Shown: positions 54,395-62,915 of the stretch, piece by piece | Position numbering within the stretch: position 1 is the first letter of the stretch | How the letters are laid out: every line of letters begins with the position of its first letter | Origin: JADZAI01 sp047602465 | GTDB taxonomy: Bacteria; Pseudomonadota; Alphaproteobacteria; Micropepsales; Micropepsaceae | Assembly (NCBI GenBank): GCA_047602465.1 | Contig: JASGHF010000001.1 | Span: 1,860,001-1,924,000, forward strand | Direction: 5' to 3' | Length of the DNA: 64,000 bases | Position numbers and translations under genes: made by a program | The notes under the pieces: model-generated | The model's input: the letters and a program-made list of their open reading frames with translations, nothing else | Told to the model about the DNA's origin: nothing | Databases searched by the model: none

Positions 54395-55094
54395 TGCTGA
54401 AGATCGAGCATCTGCAGGCCGGCTACGGCTCTACCCCCGTGCTGTTCGACCTGAACCTGGCGCTGGACGAGGGCCAGGTGGTGACGCTGATGGGCCGCAA
54501 CGGCATGGGCAAGACCACCACCATCCGCACCGTCATGGGCCAGCTTCGCGCCACAGGCGGCAAGGTCGGCTTCGCTGGCGACGACATCACCGGCTGCGCG
54601 CCGGAACAGGTCGCGCGTCGCGGCGTCGGCCTGGTGCCCGAGGGGCGGCGCATCTTGCCCCCCTGACCGTGCGCGAGAACCTGGTCGCCACCGCCGCCAA
54701 TCGCCTGGGCGCGCCCCTGCCCTGGACGCTGGCCCGCGTCGTCGAGCTGTTCCCGCGCCTGGGTGAACGCCTGGGGCAGATGGCGGGGACGCTGTCGGGC
54801 GGCGAACAGCAGATGCTGGCGATCGGCCGGGCGCTGATGACCAATCCCCGGCTGCTGATCCTGGACGAGGCGACCGAGGGTCTGGCGCCCGTCATCCGCG
54901 CCGAGATCTGGGCTTGCCTGAACCGGCTGAAGTCCGAGGGGCAGTCGATCCTGATCGTGGACAAGAACTTGCGCGAATTGAAACGGCTGGCCGACTGGCA
55001 TGTCATCATCGAAAAGGGCCGCACGGTATGGCAGGGCAGTTCGGCCGACCTGGACCGCGAGACCGAGCAGGTGCATCGTTATGTCGGCGTTTGA
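54394..55094 (+). pseudogene. livF: LivF-type ABC transporter ATP-binding protein, one frameshift
   Basis: First part: MLKIEHLQAGYGSTPVLFDLNLAL, Walker A GRNGMGKTTTIRTVMG, then LVPEGRRI, where one missing base near 54655 gives LPP-stop. The second frame resumes APLTVRENLV, with signature LSGGEQQMLAIGRALM and Walker B LLILDEATEGLAPVI. The C-terminus overlaps the arylformamidase start by 14 bp, so the hydrolase was the next gene of this operon. Confidence 0.82.
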
Positions 55095-55171
55095 CGCTGG
55101 GCTACCCCGCACCGTGCTGGATGTCGACTACGGGGCGCAGGCCAGCATCAGCCCCGAGTGTTTCGAGGGCC
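55081..55171 (+). pseudogene. Arylformamidase-like hydrolase, first codons (body is at 33283-34041)
   Basis: ATG 55081 begins MSAFDAGLPRTVLDVDYGAQASISPECFEG, the typical N-terminus of kynurenine-formamidase-like hydrolases, and is cut by the island border. The continuation RYSAATQAARARL is at the other end of the island on the same strand. With one base fewer at the joint, the two halves read as one protein. Confidence 0.72.
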
Positions 55172-55924
55172 GGCGCGGACGCCATCGCGGCGGAGGACAC
55201 CCGCGTCACGTCGAAGCTGCTGAACCTTCACGGGATCTCCGCAAAGCTGACCTCCTACCGTGAGGAAAACGCCGCGCGCGCCATTCCCGCTTTGCTCGCC
55301 CGGCTGGCGCGAGGCGAGGCGGTGGCGCTGGTGACGGATGCCGGCACGCCGCATGTGTCGGACCCCGGCGGATCGCTGGTGAAGGCCGCTGCCGAAGCCG
55401 GGCACAATGTCGTCGCCGTGCCGGGGCCGTCCGCCCTGACGGCGGCGCTGTCGATTTCCGGGGTCAGCGCCAAACGCACCCTGTTTGCCGGGTTCCTTCC
55501 GGCGCAGATTTCGGCGCGCAAGGCCGAGATCATGGCGCTGAAGCCGCTCGACGCAGCGCTCGTCTTCTTCGAGGCCCCGCACCGCATCGCCGGGACCATG
55601 GCCGACCTCGCGGCCATTCTTGGGGACCGTGAGGCCGTCATCTGCCGCGAACTGACCAAGCGCTATGAAGAGGCGCGGCGCGGCACGCTGAACGCGCTTG
55701 CAGCGCTCGCCGCTGAAGACGCCGACCTGCAGCGCGGCGAGATCGTCATCGTCGTCGCCCCCGGCGCGGACGAGGCGGCCGACGACGCAGGCGCGCTGGA
55801 CGCTGCGCTGACCCGAGCGCTGGCGACCATGCGCGTGAAGGATGCCGCCGACGCGGTTGCCGGCGCACTCAACCTGCCGCGCCGCGCTGTCTATGCCCGC
55901 GCGCTGGAGCTGAAAGGTGGATAA
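55172..55924 (+). pseudogene. rsmI: rsmI, 3' part (split by the island)
   Basis: 250 codons: GADAIAAEDTRVTSKLLNLHG, SYREENAARAIPALLARLARG, VALVTDAGTPHVSDPGGSLVKAA, VPGPSALTAALSISG, RTLFAGFLPAQ, FFEAPHRIAGTMADL and ICRELTKRYEEARRGTLNALAA. The SAM-binding and methyltransferase core is therefore intact, but the start and first 59 codons lie at 33106-33282. The 3' end overlaps yraN. Unless a new start is used, RsmI is lost; rsmI mutants of other bacteria are viable. Confidence 0.9.
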
Positions 55925-56285
55925 GGCCGCCGCCCTGGCGCGCGGCCGCAGCGCCGAGCGGCGCGCCGCGATCCTGCTGCGCCTGAAAGGCTATGCGGTG
56001 CTGGCGCGCAATTTCCGCCCTGCGAAGAATGCCGGATTGGGTGAGATCGATATCGTCGCCCGGCGCGGCCGCACGCTCGCCTTTGTCGAGGTGAAGGCCC
56101 GCGCGGCCGAAGCCGACGCCATCTTCGCCATTGCGCCGGAACAGCAGGCGCGCATCGCCCGCGCCGCCGCGCATTTCCTCAAAGTTCGTCCGGTCTATCA
56201 GAATTTCACCCAACGCTATGACGCGATGGTGCTGGAAGCCGGGCGCTTCTGGCCGCGCCATCTCACCGACGCGTTCCGCCCATGA
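55917..56285 (+). CDS. yraN: YraN/UPF0102-family endonuclease-like protein
   Basis: 122 residues from GTG 55917, overlapping the rsmI stop. The nuclease-fold motif GLGEIDIVARRGRTLAFVEVKARA is diagnostic (E-x-D...E-V-K). The family is conserved next to rsmI and lpoA, with unknown function and a suspected DNA link. It overlaps the SirB1-type gene by 4 bp. In the circle-insertion model its promoter, if upstream of rsmI, is now separated by 22 kb. Confidence 0.88.
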   Translation: MDKAAALARGRSAERRAAILLRLKGYAVLARNFRPAKNAGLGEIDIVARRGRTLAFVEVKARAAEADAIFAIAPEQQARIARAAAHFLKVRPVYQNFTQRYDAMVLEAGRFWPRHLTDAFRP

Positions 56286-57103
56286 CCGCAGAACCCGAAA
56301 TCAGCCTCGCGTCGATCGGCCAGTCCGGCACGGACGATGTCGACATCGCGCTCGGCGCGCTGCTGCTCGCGCAGGCGGCGCGTCCCGGCCTCGACCTGGC
56401 TCCGTATCTGCGGCATCTCGCGGCGCTGTCGCTGACCGCCGCGCGGGCGCTGGATCGCGAAAGCGCCGCCGAATGCGACCCGCGCGAGGTCGCCAACGCC
56501 CTCGGCCGGACCTTCACCTCGCTCGGCTATGACGGCGACCGCGAGACCTATGACGATCTGAGGAATGCCGACCTTGCCGAAGTGATCGACCGCCGGCGCG
56601 GCCTGCCGGTGGCGCTCGGCATTCTCTATATTCACACGGCGCGCAGTCTCGGCGCGTCGGCGCACGGCCTCAACTTTCCCGGCCATTTCCTCGTCGGCCT
56701 CGGCACGGCGCGCGGCACGACGGTGATCGACCCCTTCAATGGCGGCCGGCTGGTCGATGCCGACGATATCGAGCGGCTGGCCCCGGAGGGCGCCGAGATC
56801 ACCGAAGACCGTCTGATCGCGACCGGCGACCGGGGCGTCCTCATCCGCCTGCAGAACAACATCCTCGTCCGCGCCCAGAAGCGCGGCGACAGGCCGCTGC
56901 AGGCGCAGACGCTGCAGACCCTCGTCACGCTCGCCCCGGATAACGGCGAGTATCGCTTCGGGTATGCCCTCAGCCTCGCGGAAACGGAGCGGCCCGGCGC
57001 GGCCCGCGCAGCCGCGCTTGAGGCAATCGCGCTCGAGCCTACGGCAAGCTGGCGGAGCGAGGCCGAGGCGCTGGCCGCGCGGCTGGCGCGCAGCCTCAAC
57101 TGA
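56282..57103 (+). CDS. SirB1-family transglutaminase-like/TPR protein
   Basis: 273 residues. The N-terminal domain has the SirB1 signature (LRNADLAEVIDRRRGLPVALGILYIHTARSLG, and NFPGHFLVGL with the His of transglutaminase-like folds). The C-terminal tail is TPR-like (PLQAQTLQTLVTLAPDNGEYRFGYALSLAE). No signal peptide. Function is unknown; it is coupled to yraN by a 4-bp overlap. Confidence 0.8.
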   Translation: MTAEPEISLASIGQSGTDDVDIALGALLLAQAARPGLDLAPYLRHLAALSLTAARALDRESAAECDPREVANALGRTFTSLGYDGDRETYDDLRNADLAEVIDRRRGLPVALGILYIHTARSLGASAHGLNFPGHFLVGLGTARGTTVIDPFNGGRLVDADDIERLAPEGAEITEDRLIATGDRGVLIRLQNNILVRAQKRGDRPLQAQTLQTLVTLAPDNGEYRFGYALSLAETERPGAARAAALEAIALEPTASWRSEAEALAARLARSLN

Positions 57104-57146
57104 CACTAAGTCCTAAGGCGCAAAACAAAAGTCAGGCAGGCGGCCC

Positions 57147-58088
57147 ATGAGCCTTTCCGTCGCGATCCAGATGGATCCGATCCACATGATCGACATCAAC
57201 GGGGATTCGACCTTCGCCCTGGCGCTGGAGGCGCAGGCGCGCGGCCACCAGCTCTTCTATTACGAGCCGAAGAACCTCTCCTATCGCGACGGCCGCGTCT
57301 TCGCGCGCGGCCACCACATCTCCGTGCGCCACGAGAAGGGCGACCATGTCTCGCTGAAGCCCGAGGCGACGGTGGAGCTGGGCGACTATGACGTCGTCCT
57401 GCTGCGTCAGGATCCGCCCTTCGACATGGCGTATCTGACGACGACCTACATCCTTGAGCGCATCCACCCGAAGACGCTGGTGGTGAATGATCCGGCCCAT
57501 GTCCGCAACGCGCCGGAGAAGCTGTTTCCGGTTCTCTGGCCGGAGCTGACCCCGCCGACCCTCATCACCAATGACCGCACCGCCATCCGCGCCTTCCGCG
57601 CCGAGCATGGCGATGTCGTAGTGAAGCCGCTCTACGGCAATGGCGGCGCGGGCGTCTTCCGCGTGCGGCCCGAGGATGAAAACCTCTCCTCGCTGCTGGA
57701 GACGTTCGAGAAGCTTTCGCGCGAACCGCTGATCGTGCAGCGTTACCTTCCCGAAGTGCGCAAGGGCGACAAGCGCATCATTCTGGTCGACGGCATCGCG
57801 GTGGGCGCGATCAACCGCGTGCCGGCGGCGGGCGAGGCGCGCTCGAACATGCATGCGGGCGGCAAGCCCGAAGCGACCGAACTGACGGCGCGCGAAAAGG
57901 AAATCTGCGAGACGATCGGGCCGGAGCTGAAAGCGCGCGGCCTCATCTTCGTCGGCATCGACGTGATCGGCGACTACCTGACCGAGATCAACGTCACCTC
58001 GCCGACCGGCATCTGGGAAGTGAAACGCTTCGGCGGCCCGGATATCGCCGCGCTGGTGTGGGACGCGATCGAGGCGCGGCGTCTTTAG
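57147..58088 (+). CDS. gshB: Glutathione synthetase
   Basis: 313 residues. MSLSVAIQMDPIHMIDINGDSTFALALEAQARGH is the characteristic start. ATP-grasp motifs: VKPLYGNGGAGVFRV, IVQRYLPEVRKGDKRIILVDG, FVGIDVIGDYLTEINVTSPTGI. It joins gamma-glutamylcysteine and glycine with ATP. Downstream of rsmI-yraN, it follows the conserved alphaproteobacterial order. Confidence 0.95.
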   Translation: MSLSVAIQMDPIHMIDINGDSTFALALEAQARGHQLFYYEPKNLSYRDGRVFARGHHISVRHEKGDHVSLKPEATVELGDYDVVLLRQDPPFDMAYLTTTYILERIHPKTLVVNDPAHVRNAPEKLFPVLWPELTPPTLITNDRTAIRAFRAEHGDVVVKPLYGNGGAGVFRVRPEDENLSSLLETFEKLSREPLIVQRYLPEVRKGDKRIILVDGIAVGAINRVPAAGEARSNMHAGGKPEATELTAREKEICETIGPELKARGLIFVGIDVIGDYLTEINVTSPTGIWEVKRFGGPDIAALVWDAIEARRL

Positions 58089-58774
58089 CCGTTCGCCGCC
58101 GCGTCGAGGCCTTTCAGATCCACCAGTTCCAGCTTGGCGTATCGCAGGCGCACCAATCCCTCGCGCGCGAAATCCTGCAGCAGTCCGTTCACGGTCTTGC
58201 GCGTCAGGCCGACAAGTTCGCCCAGCGCCTGTTGCCCGATAGAGAGCGTGAGCGGCGCACGCTCACCGGTGATCGCCGCGAGCGCCAGAAGGCGCGCGGC
58301 CACACGCTGGCGCGGCGGCAGTGCGATGACCTGCGCCATCATCTGCACCGTCACGCGCATCTGCGCATAGGCGAGGCCGGCGATCATCCGCCAGAGATCC
58401 GGCCAGGCGGCGCTGAGCCGCGTCAGCGCCGCATCCGACACGATGAGAAGCTGGCTGGGTACCACCGCGATGGCGGTCACGATGCGCGGGCCGCCGCCGA
58501 AGCGATTGGCCTGTCCGATCGTCCCGCCGCGCTCGACATGGCCGACCAGCACCTGCCGGTCGCCCGGCGCTTCGGTGAAAAGCTGCACTGCGCCTTCGAT
58601 GACGACCAGAATACCGGTTTCGGGGTCGCCCTCGCCATGGCTCCACGCGCCCTGCGGCAGGCGCACCAGACGGCCTGCCTCGACCAGCGCTTCGGCAAGC
58701 CCCGGCTCCAGCCGCCCGGCCCAGCCGGTGCGGCGCAGAATGGCGAGGATACGGTCGCTCTCGGCCTGAACCAT
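58085..58774 (-). CDS. Crp/Fnr-family transcriptional regulator
   Basis: 229 residues from ATG 58774. A cyclic-nucleotide-binding-like fold (LVRLPQGAWSHGEGDPETGILVVIEGAVQLFT) and a helix-turn-helix (LTLSIGQQALGELVGLTRKTVNGLLQDFAREGLV). There is no N-terminal cysteine cluster for an FeS cluster, so it is not a classical Fnr. It is convergent with gshB (4-bp overlap) and divergent from tauD. A Crp-type dyad lies 9 bp upstream of its own start (58783-58798), so autoregulation and control of tauD are plausible. Confidence 0.82.
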   Translation of the reverse strand: MVQAESDRILAILRRTGWAGRLEPGLAEALVEAGRLVRLPQGAWSHGEGDPETGILVVIEGAVQLFTEAPGDRQVLVGHVERGGTIGQANRFGGGPRIVTAIAVVPSQLLIVSDAALTRLSAAWPDLWRMIAGLAYAQMRVTVQMMAQVIALPPRQRVAARLLALAAITGERAPLTLSIGQQALGELVGLTRKTVNGLLQDFAREGLVRLRYAKLELVDLKGLDAAANG

Positions 58775-58782
58775 CACCCAAG

Positions 58783-58798
58783 TGTAACTGGCGTGACA
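58783..58798. promoter_or_regulatory. Crp/Fnr-type binding site
   Basis: TGTAA-CTGGCG-TGACA, a 16-bp dyad of the TGTNA-N6-TNACA type with one mismatch between half-sites (TGTAA and TGTCA). It is in the intergenic space between the regulator gene and tauD. Confidence 0.5.
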
Positions 58799-58853
58799 GA
58801 TCACCGCCAGATGGGCGGGGACAGTCCTGGCACATAGTCTCAGGAGACGGCCC

Positions 58854-59672
58854 ATGCAGATCGAAGCCCTGAACGGATGCGGCGCGCTGATCGGCGGCAT
58901 CGATCTGGCGCAGGCCAGCGACGCGGAAGTTGCCGCCGTGCGGCAGGCCGCGTTCGAGCATGGCGTGGCCTTCCTCCACGGACAGGATCTGCACCCCGAG
59001 GCGCATATCGCCTTCGCCAGGCGCGTCGGGCCGATCGTCATCAACCGCTATTTCCCGAAGACCGAGCGCTTTCCCGAGATCGCCAAGGTCGAGAAGACGG
59101 AAGAGCAGACCACCAATATCGGCGGCGGCTGGCACACCGACCATTCCTATGACGCCGAACCGGCGATGGGTTCGATCCTTGTCGCGATGGAAACGCCCCC
59201 GGCCGGCGGCGATACCCTGTTCGCCAGCATGTATGCCGCCTGGGACGCGCTCTCCGACGGGCTGAAGGCGACGCTGTCCGGGCTTCGCGCCGTGCATTCG
59301 GCGGCGCATATCTTCGGCGGCGGCGCGGCCTACAAGGATACCGACCAGAAATCGCTGTCGGGCCATACCGATCTGCCCGAATCCGTACACCCGGTGGCGA
59401 TCACCCATCCCGGCAGCGGCAAGAAGGCGCTGTATGTGAACCCGACCTTCACGCTGCGCTTCGAAGGCTGGACTGCGGAAGAGAGCAAACCGCTGCTCGA
59501 CTATCTCTACGCCCACGCGCAGCAGCCGCAATTCGTGCATCGCTTCTCGTGGAAGCCCGGCTCGGTCGCCTTCTGGGACAACCGCGCCACCTGGCACAAC
59601 GCCATGAACGATTATCACGGCCATCGCCGTCTGATGCACCGCATCACCATCGCTGGCCAAAGGCTCGACTGA
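58854..59672 (+). CDS. TauD/TfdA-family 2-oxoglutarate dioxygenase
   Basis: 272 residues. The iron-binding motif HxD is in GGGWHTDHSYDAEPA; the distal His and the 2-oxoglutarate-binding Arg are in WDNRATWHNAMNDYHGHRRLMHRITI. FLHGQDLHPEAHIAFARRVGPI is the usual N-terminal text. Family members hydroxylate taurine, other sulfonates, phenoxyacids or quaternary amines; the substrate here is unknown. It is followed after 31 bp by a Rieske oxygenase, and the pair may form one pathway under the divergent Crp-type regulator. Confidence 0.85.
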   Translation: MQIEALNGCGALIGGIDLAQASDAEVAAVRQAAFEHGVAFLHGQDLHPEAHIAFARRVGPIVINRYFPKTERFPEIAKVEKTEEQTTNIGGGWHTDHSYDAEPAMGSILVAMETPPAGGDTLFASMYAAWDALSDGLKATLSGLRAVHSAAHIFGGGAAYKDTDQKSLSGHTDLPESVHPVAITHPGSGKKALYVNPTFTLRFEGWTAEESKPLLDYLYAHAQQPQFVHRFSWKPGSVAFWDNRATWHNAMNDYHGHRRLMHRITIAGQRLD

Positions 59673-59703
59673 CCGCTTGCCTCGCGGTCCGCACCTCGGG
59701 CAA

Positions 59704-60687
59704 ATGCCCGCCATGAATGATGCCGCGCTGACCCGGGCGATCTTTGCCAAGAGCTGGCAGTGCCTCGCGCATGAGAGCCAGCTTGCGAACCCCGGCGACT
59801 ATGCCGCCGAGACCATCGCCGGCGTGCCCGTCATCGCGGTGCGCGGCGCGGACGGCGTCGTCCGCGCCTTCCGTAATGCCTGCCGCCATCGCCTCAGCCC
59901 GTTCACCGAGGACGGCACAGGCTCGTGCGGGTCCGAGATCGCCTGTCCCTATCACGGCTGGCGTTACGCGCTGGACGGCCGGCTGAAATCCGCGACCGGA
60001 TTCGGCCCGGCGGAGAATTTCGATGCGCGGGCGCTCGCGCTCGTGCCTTTGCCGATGAAACTCTGGCGCGGGTTCCTGTTCGTCGCGCTGTCGAACGAGG
60101 TTGGCGATTTCGATTCCTGGATCGCCCCCGTCGCCACGCGCCTGAAAGAGACGCCGCTGGAGACATGGCGCTTCGGCGCGCGCCGGCGGCATGACGTCGC
60201 CTGCCGCTGGACGCTCTATGTCGAGAATTATCTCGAAGGCTACCACGTGCCGGTGCTGCACAAGGCGCTGGATGCCGAGATCGACAGCGCCGCCTACCGC
60301 GTCACGATGGAAGACCGCATCGCCATCCATCACGCGCCGCTGAGGCCCGAGCGCCGCGACGACGCGGTCTATGAGGGCCTGTGGGCGTGGGCCTGGCCCA
60401 ATCTCGGCATCAATGTCTATCAGACCGGCATGATGATGGAGCGCATCTGGCCGATGGCGGACGGCACGACGCGGCTCGACTATCTCTATGTCTTCGCCGA
60501 ACCGGATGCCGACCACAGCGCGACCTTCGCGATGTCCGATATCGTCACCGCCGAGGACAAGATGATCTGCGAGGCGGTGGAGCGGAACGTCGCGGCGGGC
60601 GACATCGCGCAAGGCCCGCTGTCACCCACCCACGAGAACGCCGTCGCCGCCTTCCGGCAATTCGTCGCGGACGCCGCGCGTGGGTGA
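59704..60687 (+). CDS. Rieske [2Fe-2S] aromatic-ring-hydroxylating oxygenase, alpha subunit
   Basis: 327 residues (MNDAALTRAIFAKSW from 59713 is an equal start). Rieske cluster motifs C-x-H and C-x2-H: NACRHRLSPF and IACPYHGWRYALDG. Mononuclear iron ligands: ENYLEGYHVPVLHKAL with the later acidic residue. This family includes GbcA/CntA-like and aromatic oxygenases that need a separate reductase, which is not adjacent. It overlaps dedA by 8 bp. Substrate unknown; association with TauD suggests oxidative release of a small nitrogen or sulfur compound (inference). Confidence 0.85.
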   Translation: MPAMNDAALTRAIFAKSWQCLAHESQLANPGDYAAETIAGVPVIAVRGADGVVRAFRNACRHRLSPFTEDGTGSCGSEIACPYHGWRYALDGRLKSATGFGPAENFDARALALVPLPMKLWRGFLFVALSNEVGDFDSWIAPVATRLKETPLETWRFGARRRHDVACRWTLYVENYLEGYHVPVLHKALDAEIDSAAYRVTMEDRIAIHHAPLRPERRDDAVYEGLWAWAWPNLGINVYQTGMMMERIWPMADGTTRLDYLYVFAEPDADHSATFAMSDIVTAEDKMICEAVERNVAAGDIAQGPLSPTHENAVAAFRQFVADAARG

Positions 60688-61348
60688 GTGGATCGATGCC
60701 ATCATCGCATGGCTCTCCGCCAATCAGGATGTGGCTGGGCCGGCGCTCGGCGCCCTCAGCCTTTTTCTCTGTCTCGGGATCGTCGGCATCCTCATCACCG
60801 CCCCGCCGGTGCTGATCGCAGTCGGCGGCCTTGTCGCCGCCGGCTCGCTCGACGCCGTCCCCATGATCGCCTGGGCCAGCGCCGGCGCGGCGCTCGGCTA
60901 CCAGATCACCTATTATGGCGGACGCTGGCTGGGGCCGGGCATCGTGCATCGCTGGCCCTTGAAGAACTATCGCCGCGCCGTCGCGCGCAGCCGCCTGCTC
61001 TTCCGCCGCTACGCCTCGCTCGCCGTCTTCTTCAGCCGTTTCTTCGGCCCCCTGCGCTGCACGATCCCGCTGATCGCAGGGATCACCGGCATGAACCAGC
61101 GCCGCTTCGTGATCGCCAATCTGCTGTCCGCCGTCGCCTGGGCCTTCGGCTTCATGGCGCCGGGCTGGATCGCGGTGCGCGGCATGGCGGAACTGGAAAG
61201 CCTCGGCGAAGCGCACTGGCTGTCGCTCACCGTCGCGGGACTCGTGCTTGCCGGCGTCATCGTCGCGCTCGGCCTCAAGCTTCAGCGCGCCCGGCTGGAG
61301 CGCCAGCGCCTCAGGCGGCGGCGCATCGCCGCACGCCGCGATGCTTGA
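60680..61348 (+). CDS. DedA-family membrane protein
   Basis: 222 residues from GTG 60680, overlapping the Rieske stop. The SNARE-associated/DedA domain has the signature FSRFFGPLRCTIPLIAGITGMNQRRFVIANLLSAVAW with the conserved arginines, and four or five hydrophobic helices. DedA proteins act as lipid scramblases/undecaprenyl-phosphate flippases in several bacteria. A basic C-terminal tail (RARLERQRLRRRR) faces the cytoplasm. Confidence 0.82.
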   Translation: MGEWIDAIIAWLSANQDVAGPALGALSLFLCLGIVGILITAPPVLIAVGGLVAAGSLDAVPMIAWASAGAALGYQITYYGGRWLGPGIVHRWPLKNYRRAVARSRLLFRRYASLAVFFSRFFGPLRCTIPLIAGITGMNQRRFVIANLLSAVAWAFGFMAPGWIAVRGMAELESLGEAHWLSLTVAGLVLAGVIVALGLKLQRARLERQRLRRRRIAARRDA

Positions 61349-61383
61349 ACGGCCGGGCCGGCTGCGGTGAAGATCGCGCGCGT

Positions 61384-62892
61384 ATGACAGTTACCCGCGT
61401 TTCCACCGTGGCCTTTGAAGGCATCGAGGCCCGTGAAGTGGACGTGCAGGTCCAGATCACCGGCAGCGGCAACAGGATGATGATTGTCGGCCTGCCCGAC
61501 AAAGCCGTCGCGGAAAGCCAGGAGCGGGTGAAGAGCGCCCTGCACGCCATCGGGCTGGCGCTTCCTCCCAAACGCATCGTCGTGAATCTCGCCCCGGCCG
61601 ATCTTCCCAAGGAAGGCTCGCATTACGACCTGCCCATCGCGATGGGCCTGCTGGCCGCGATGGGCGTCCTGCCGGCGGATGAACTCGGCCGCACCATCGC
61701 ACTCGGCGAGCTGGCGCTGGACGGTCAGATCACCGCCGTCGCCGGTGTCCTCTCCGCCGCGCTCGGCGCCGCGACGGCGTCGAAAGCGCTCGCCTGCCCG
61801 GCGACGTGCGGGCCGGAGGCGGCATGGATCAACGGCGTCGAGATCATCGCTGCGCCCAGCCTCATGGCGCTCATCAATCACTACAAGGGCGTCGCCATCC
61901 TGCCCGTGCCCACGGCGAAGCTCGCCGAAGATGCAGGCGGCCTGCCGGACCTCAAAGACGTGCGCGGACAGGAAACCGCCAAACGCGCGCTCGAGATCAC
62001 GGCGGCGGGCGGCCACAATTTGCTGATGATCGGCCCGCCCGGCAGCGGCAAATCGATGCTGGCGGCGCGCCTGCCCGGCCTGCTGCCGCCGCTTCAGGCG
62101 CGCGAGGCGCTGGAAATCTCGATGATCCAGAGCCTCGCGGGCGAGTTGAAAGACGGCGCCATCGGCCGCCGCCGGCCGTTCCGCGCGCCGCACCATTCCG
62201 CCTCGATGGCGGCGCTGGTGGGCGGCGGTCTCCGCGTTCGCCCGGGTGAGGTCAGCCTCGCCCATCAGGGCGTGCTATTCCTCGACGAGCTTCCCGAATT
62301 CCAGCGCCAGGTTCTCGACTCGCTCCGCCAACCCATCGAGACCGGCTCCACCCTCGTCGCCCGGGCCAACGCGCATGTGCGCTTCCCCAGCCGCTTCCAG
62401 CTCGTCGCGGCGATGAACCCCTGCCGCTGCGGCTATCTCGGCGACCCGGCGCAGGCCTGCAACAAGGCGCCGCGCTGCGGCGGCGACTACCAGTCGCGGA
62501 TTTCCGGCCCGCTCTATGACCGCATCGACCTGCATGTGGATGTCCCCGCCGTCAGCGCCGCCGACCTCTCGCTGCCCGCGCCGCGCGAAGGCTCGGCCGA
62601 AGTTGCGGCCCGCGTCGCCGCCGCCCGCGCCCGTCAGACCGCGCGCTATGAAGGCTCGGGCGTCGCCACCAACGCCGAAGCCGAAGGCGATCTTCTGAAC
62701 GACGCGGCCAGGCTGGAAACCAGCGCCCGCGCGCTCCTCGCCGAGGCGGCCGAGCGCATGCGCCTCTCCGCGCGCGGCTACACCCGCGCCCTGCGTGTCG
62801 CGCGCACCATCGCCGACCTCGCCGCCGCCGACACCGTCACGCGCATCCATATCGCCGAAGCGCTCAGCTACCGTCGGTTGAGCATCGCTTAA
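61384..62892 (+). CDS. comM: YifB/ComM-family Mg-chelatase-like AAA+ ATPase
   Basis: 502 residues. The N-terminal domain (VQITGSGNRMMIVGLPDKAVAESQERVKSAL) precedes an AAA+ core with Walker A GPPGSGKSMLAARLPGLLP, Walker B GVLFLDELPEF and the zinc-like MNPCRCGYLGDPAQACNKAPRC segment. The C-terminal SARGYTRALRVARTIADL is characteristic. ComM promotes branch migration in natural transformation in other bacteria. No competence genes are nearby. Confidence 0.9.
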   Translation: MTVTRVSTVAFEGIEAREVDVQVQITGSGNRMMIVGLPDKAVAESQERVKSALHAIGLALPPKRIVVNLAPADLPKEGSHYDLPIAMGLLAAMGVLPADELGRTIALGELALDGQITAVAGVLSAALGAATASKALACPATCGPEAAWINGVEIIAAPSLMALINHYKGVAILPVPTAKLAEDAGGLPDLKDVRGQETAKRALEITAAGGHNLLMIGPPGSGKSMLAARLPGLLPPLQAREALEISMIQSLAGELKDGAIGRRRPFRAPHHSASMAALVGGGLRVRPGEVSLAHQGVLFLDELPEFQRQVLDSLRQPIETGSTLVARANAHVRFPSRFQLVAAMNPCRCGYLGDPAQACNKAPRCGGDYQSRISGPLYDRIDLHVDVPAVSAADLSLPAPREGSAEVAARVAAARARQTARYEGSGVATNAEAEGDLLNDAARLETSARALLAEAAERMRLSARGYTRALRVARTIADLAAADTVTRIHIAEALSYRRLSIA

Positions 62893-62915
62893 TCCAGTTG
62901 TGCTGAACTGCGCGG

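Larger units (their letters stand above)
33283..55171. mobile_element. 21.9-kb island carrying a Tn7-like transposon module and catabolic cargo, inserted in rsmI
   Basis: Both borders lie inside rsmI and share only GCC (33280-33282 and 55169-55171). The contents are tnsA-tnsB-tnsC-tniQ, IS remnants, a catabolic operon, an ABC importer and two LysR genes. Codon use and gene content look like Rhodobacterales such as Paracoccus (inference), unlike the flanks. The transposon ends are not at the borders. They lie back to back at 47575/47584, and one hydrolase gene is cut so that its start is at the right border and its body at the left. This is the layout expected of a circle opened inside the hydrolase. 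No replication initiator, relaxase or integrase was recognised. A chimeric assembly is the main alternative. Confidence 0.8.

Noticed and set aside
33283..55171. CRISPR array or Cas genes that would make this a CRISPR-associated transposon
   Set aside because: No regularly spaced repeats of 28-37 bp and no Cas-like protein were seen.
33283..55171. Integrative conjugative element or plasmid
   Set aside because: No integrase, relaxase, type IV secretion or replication initiator was recognised in the island.
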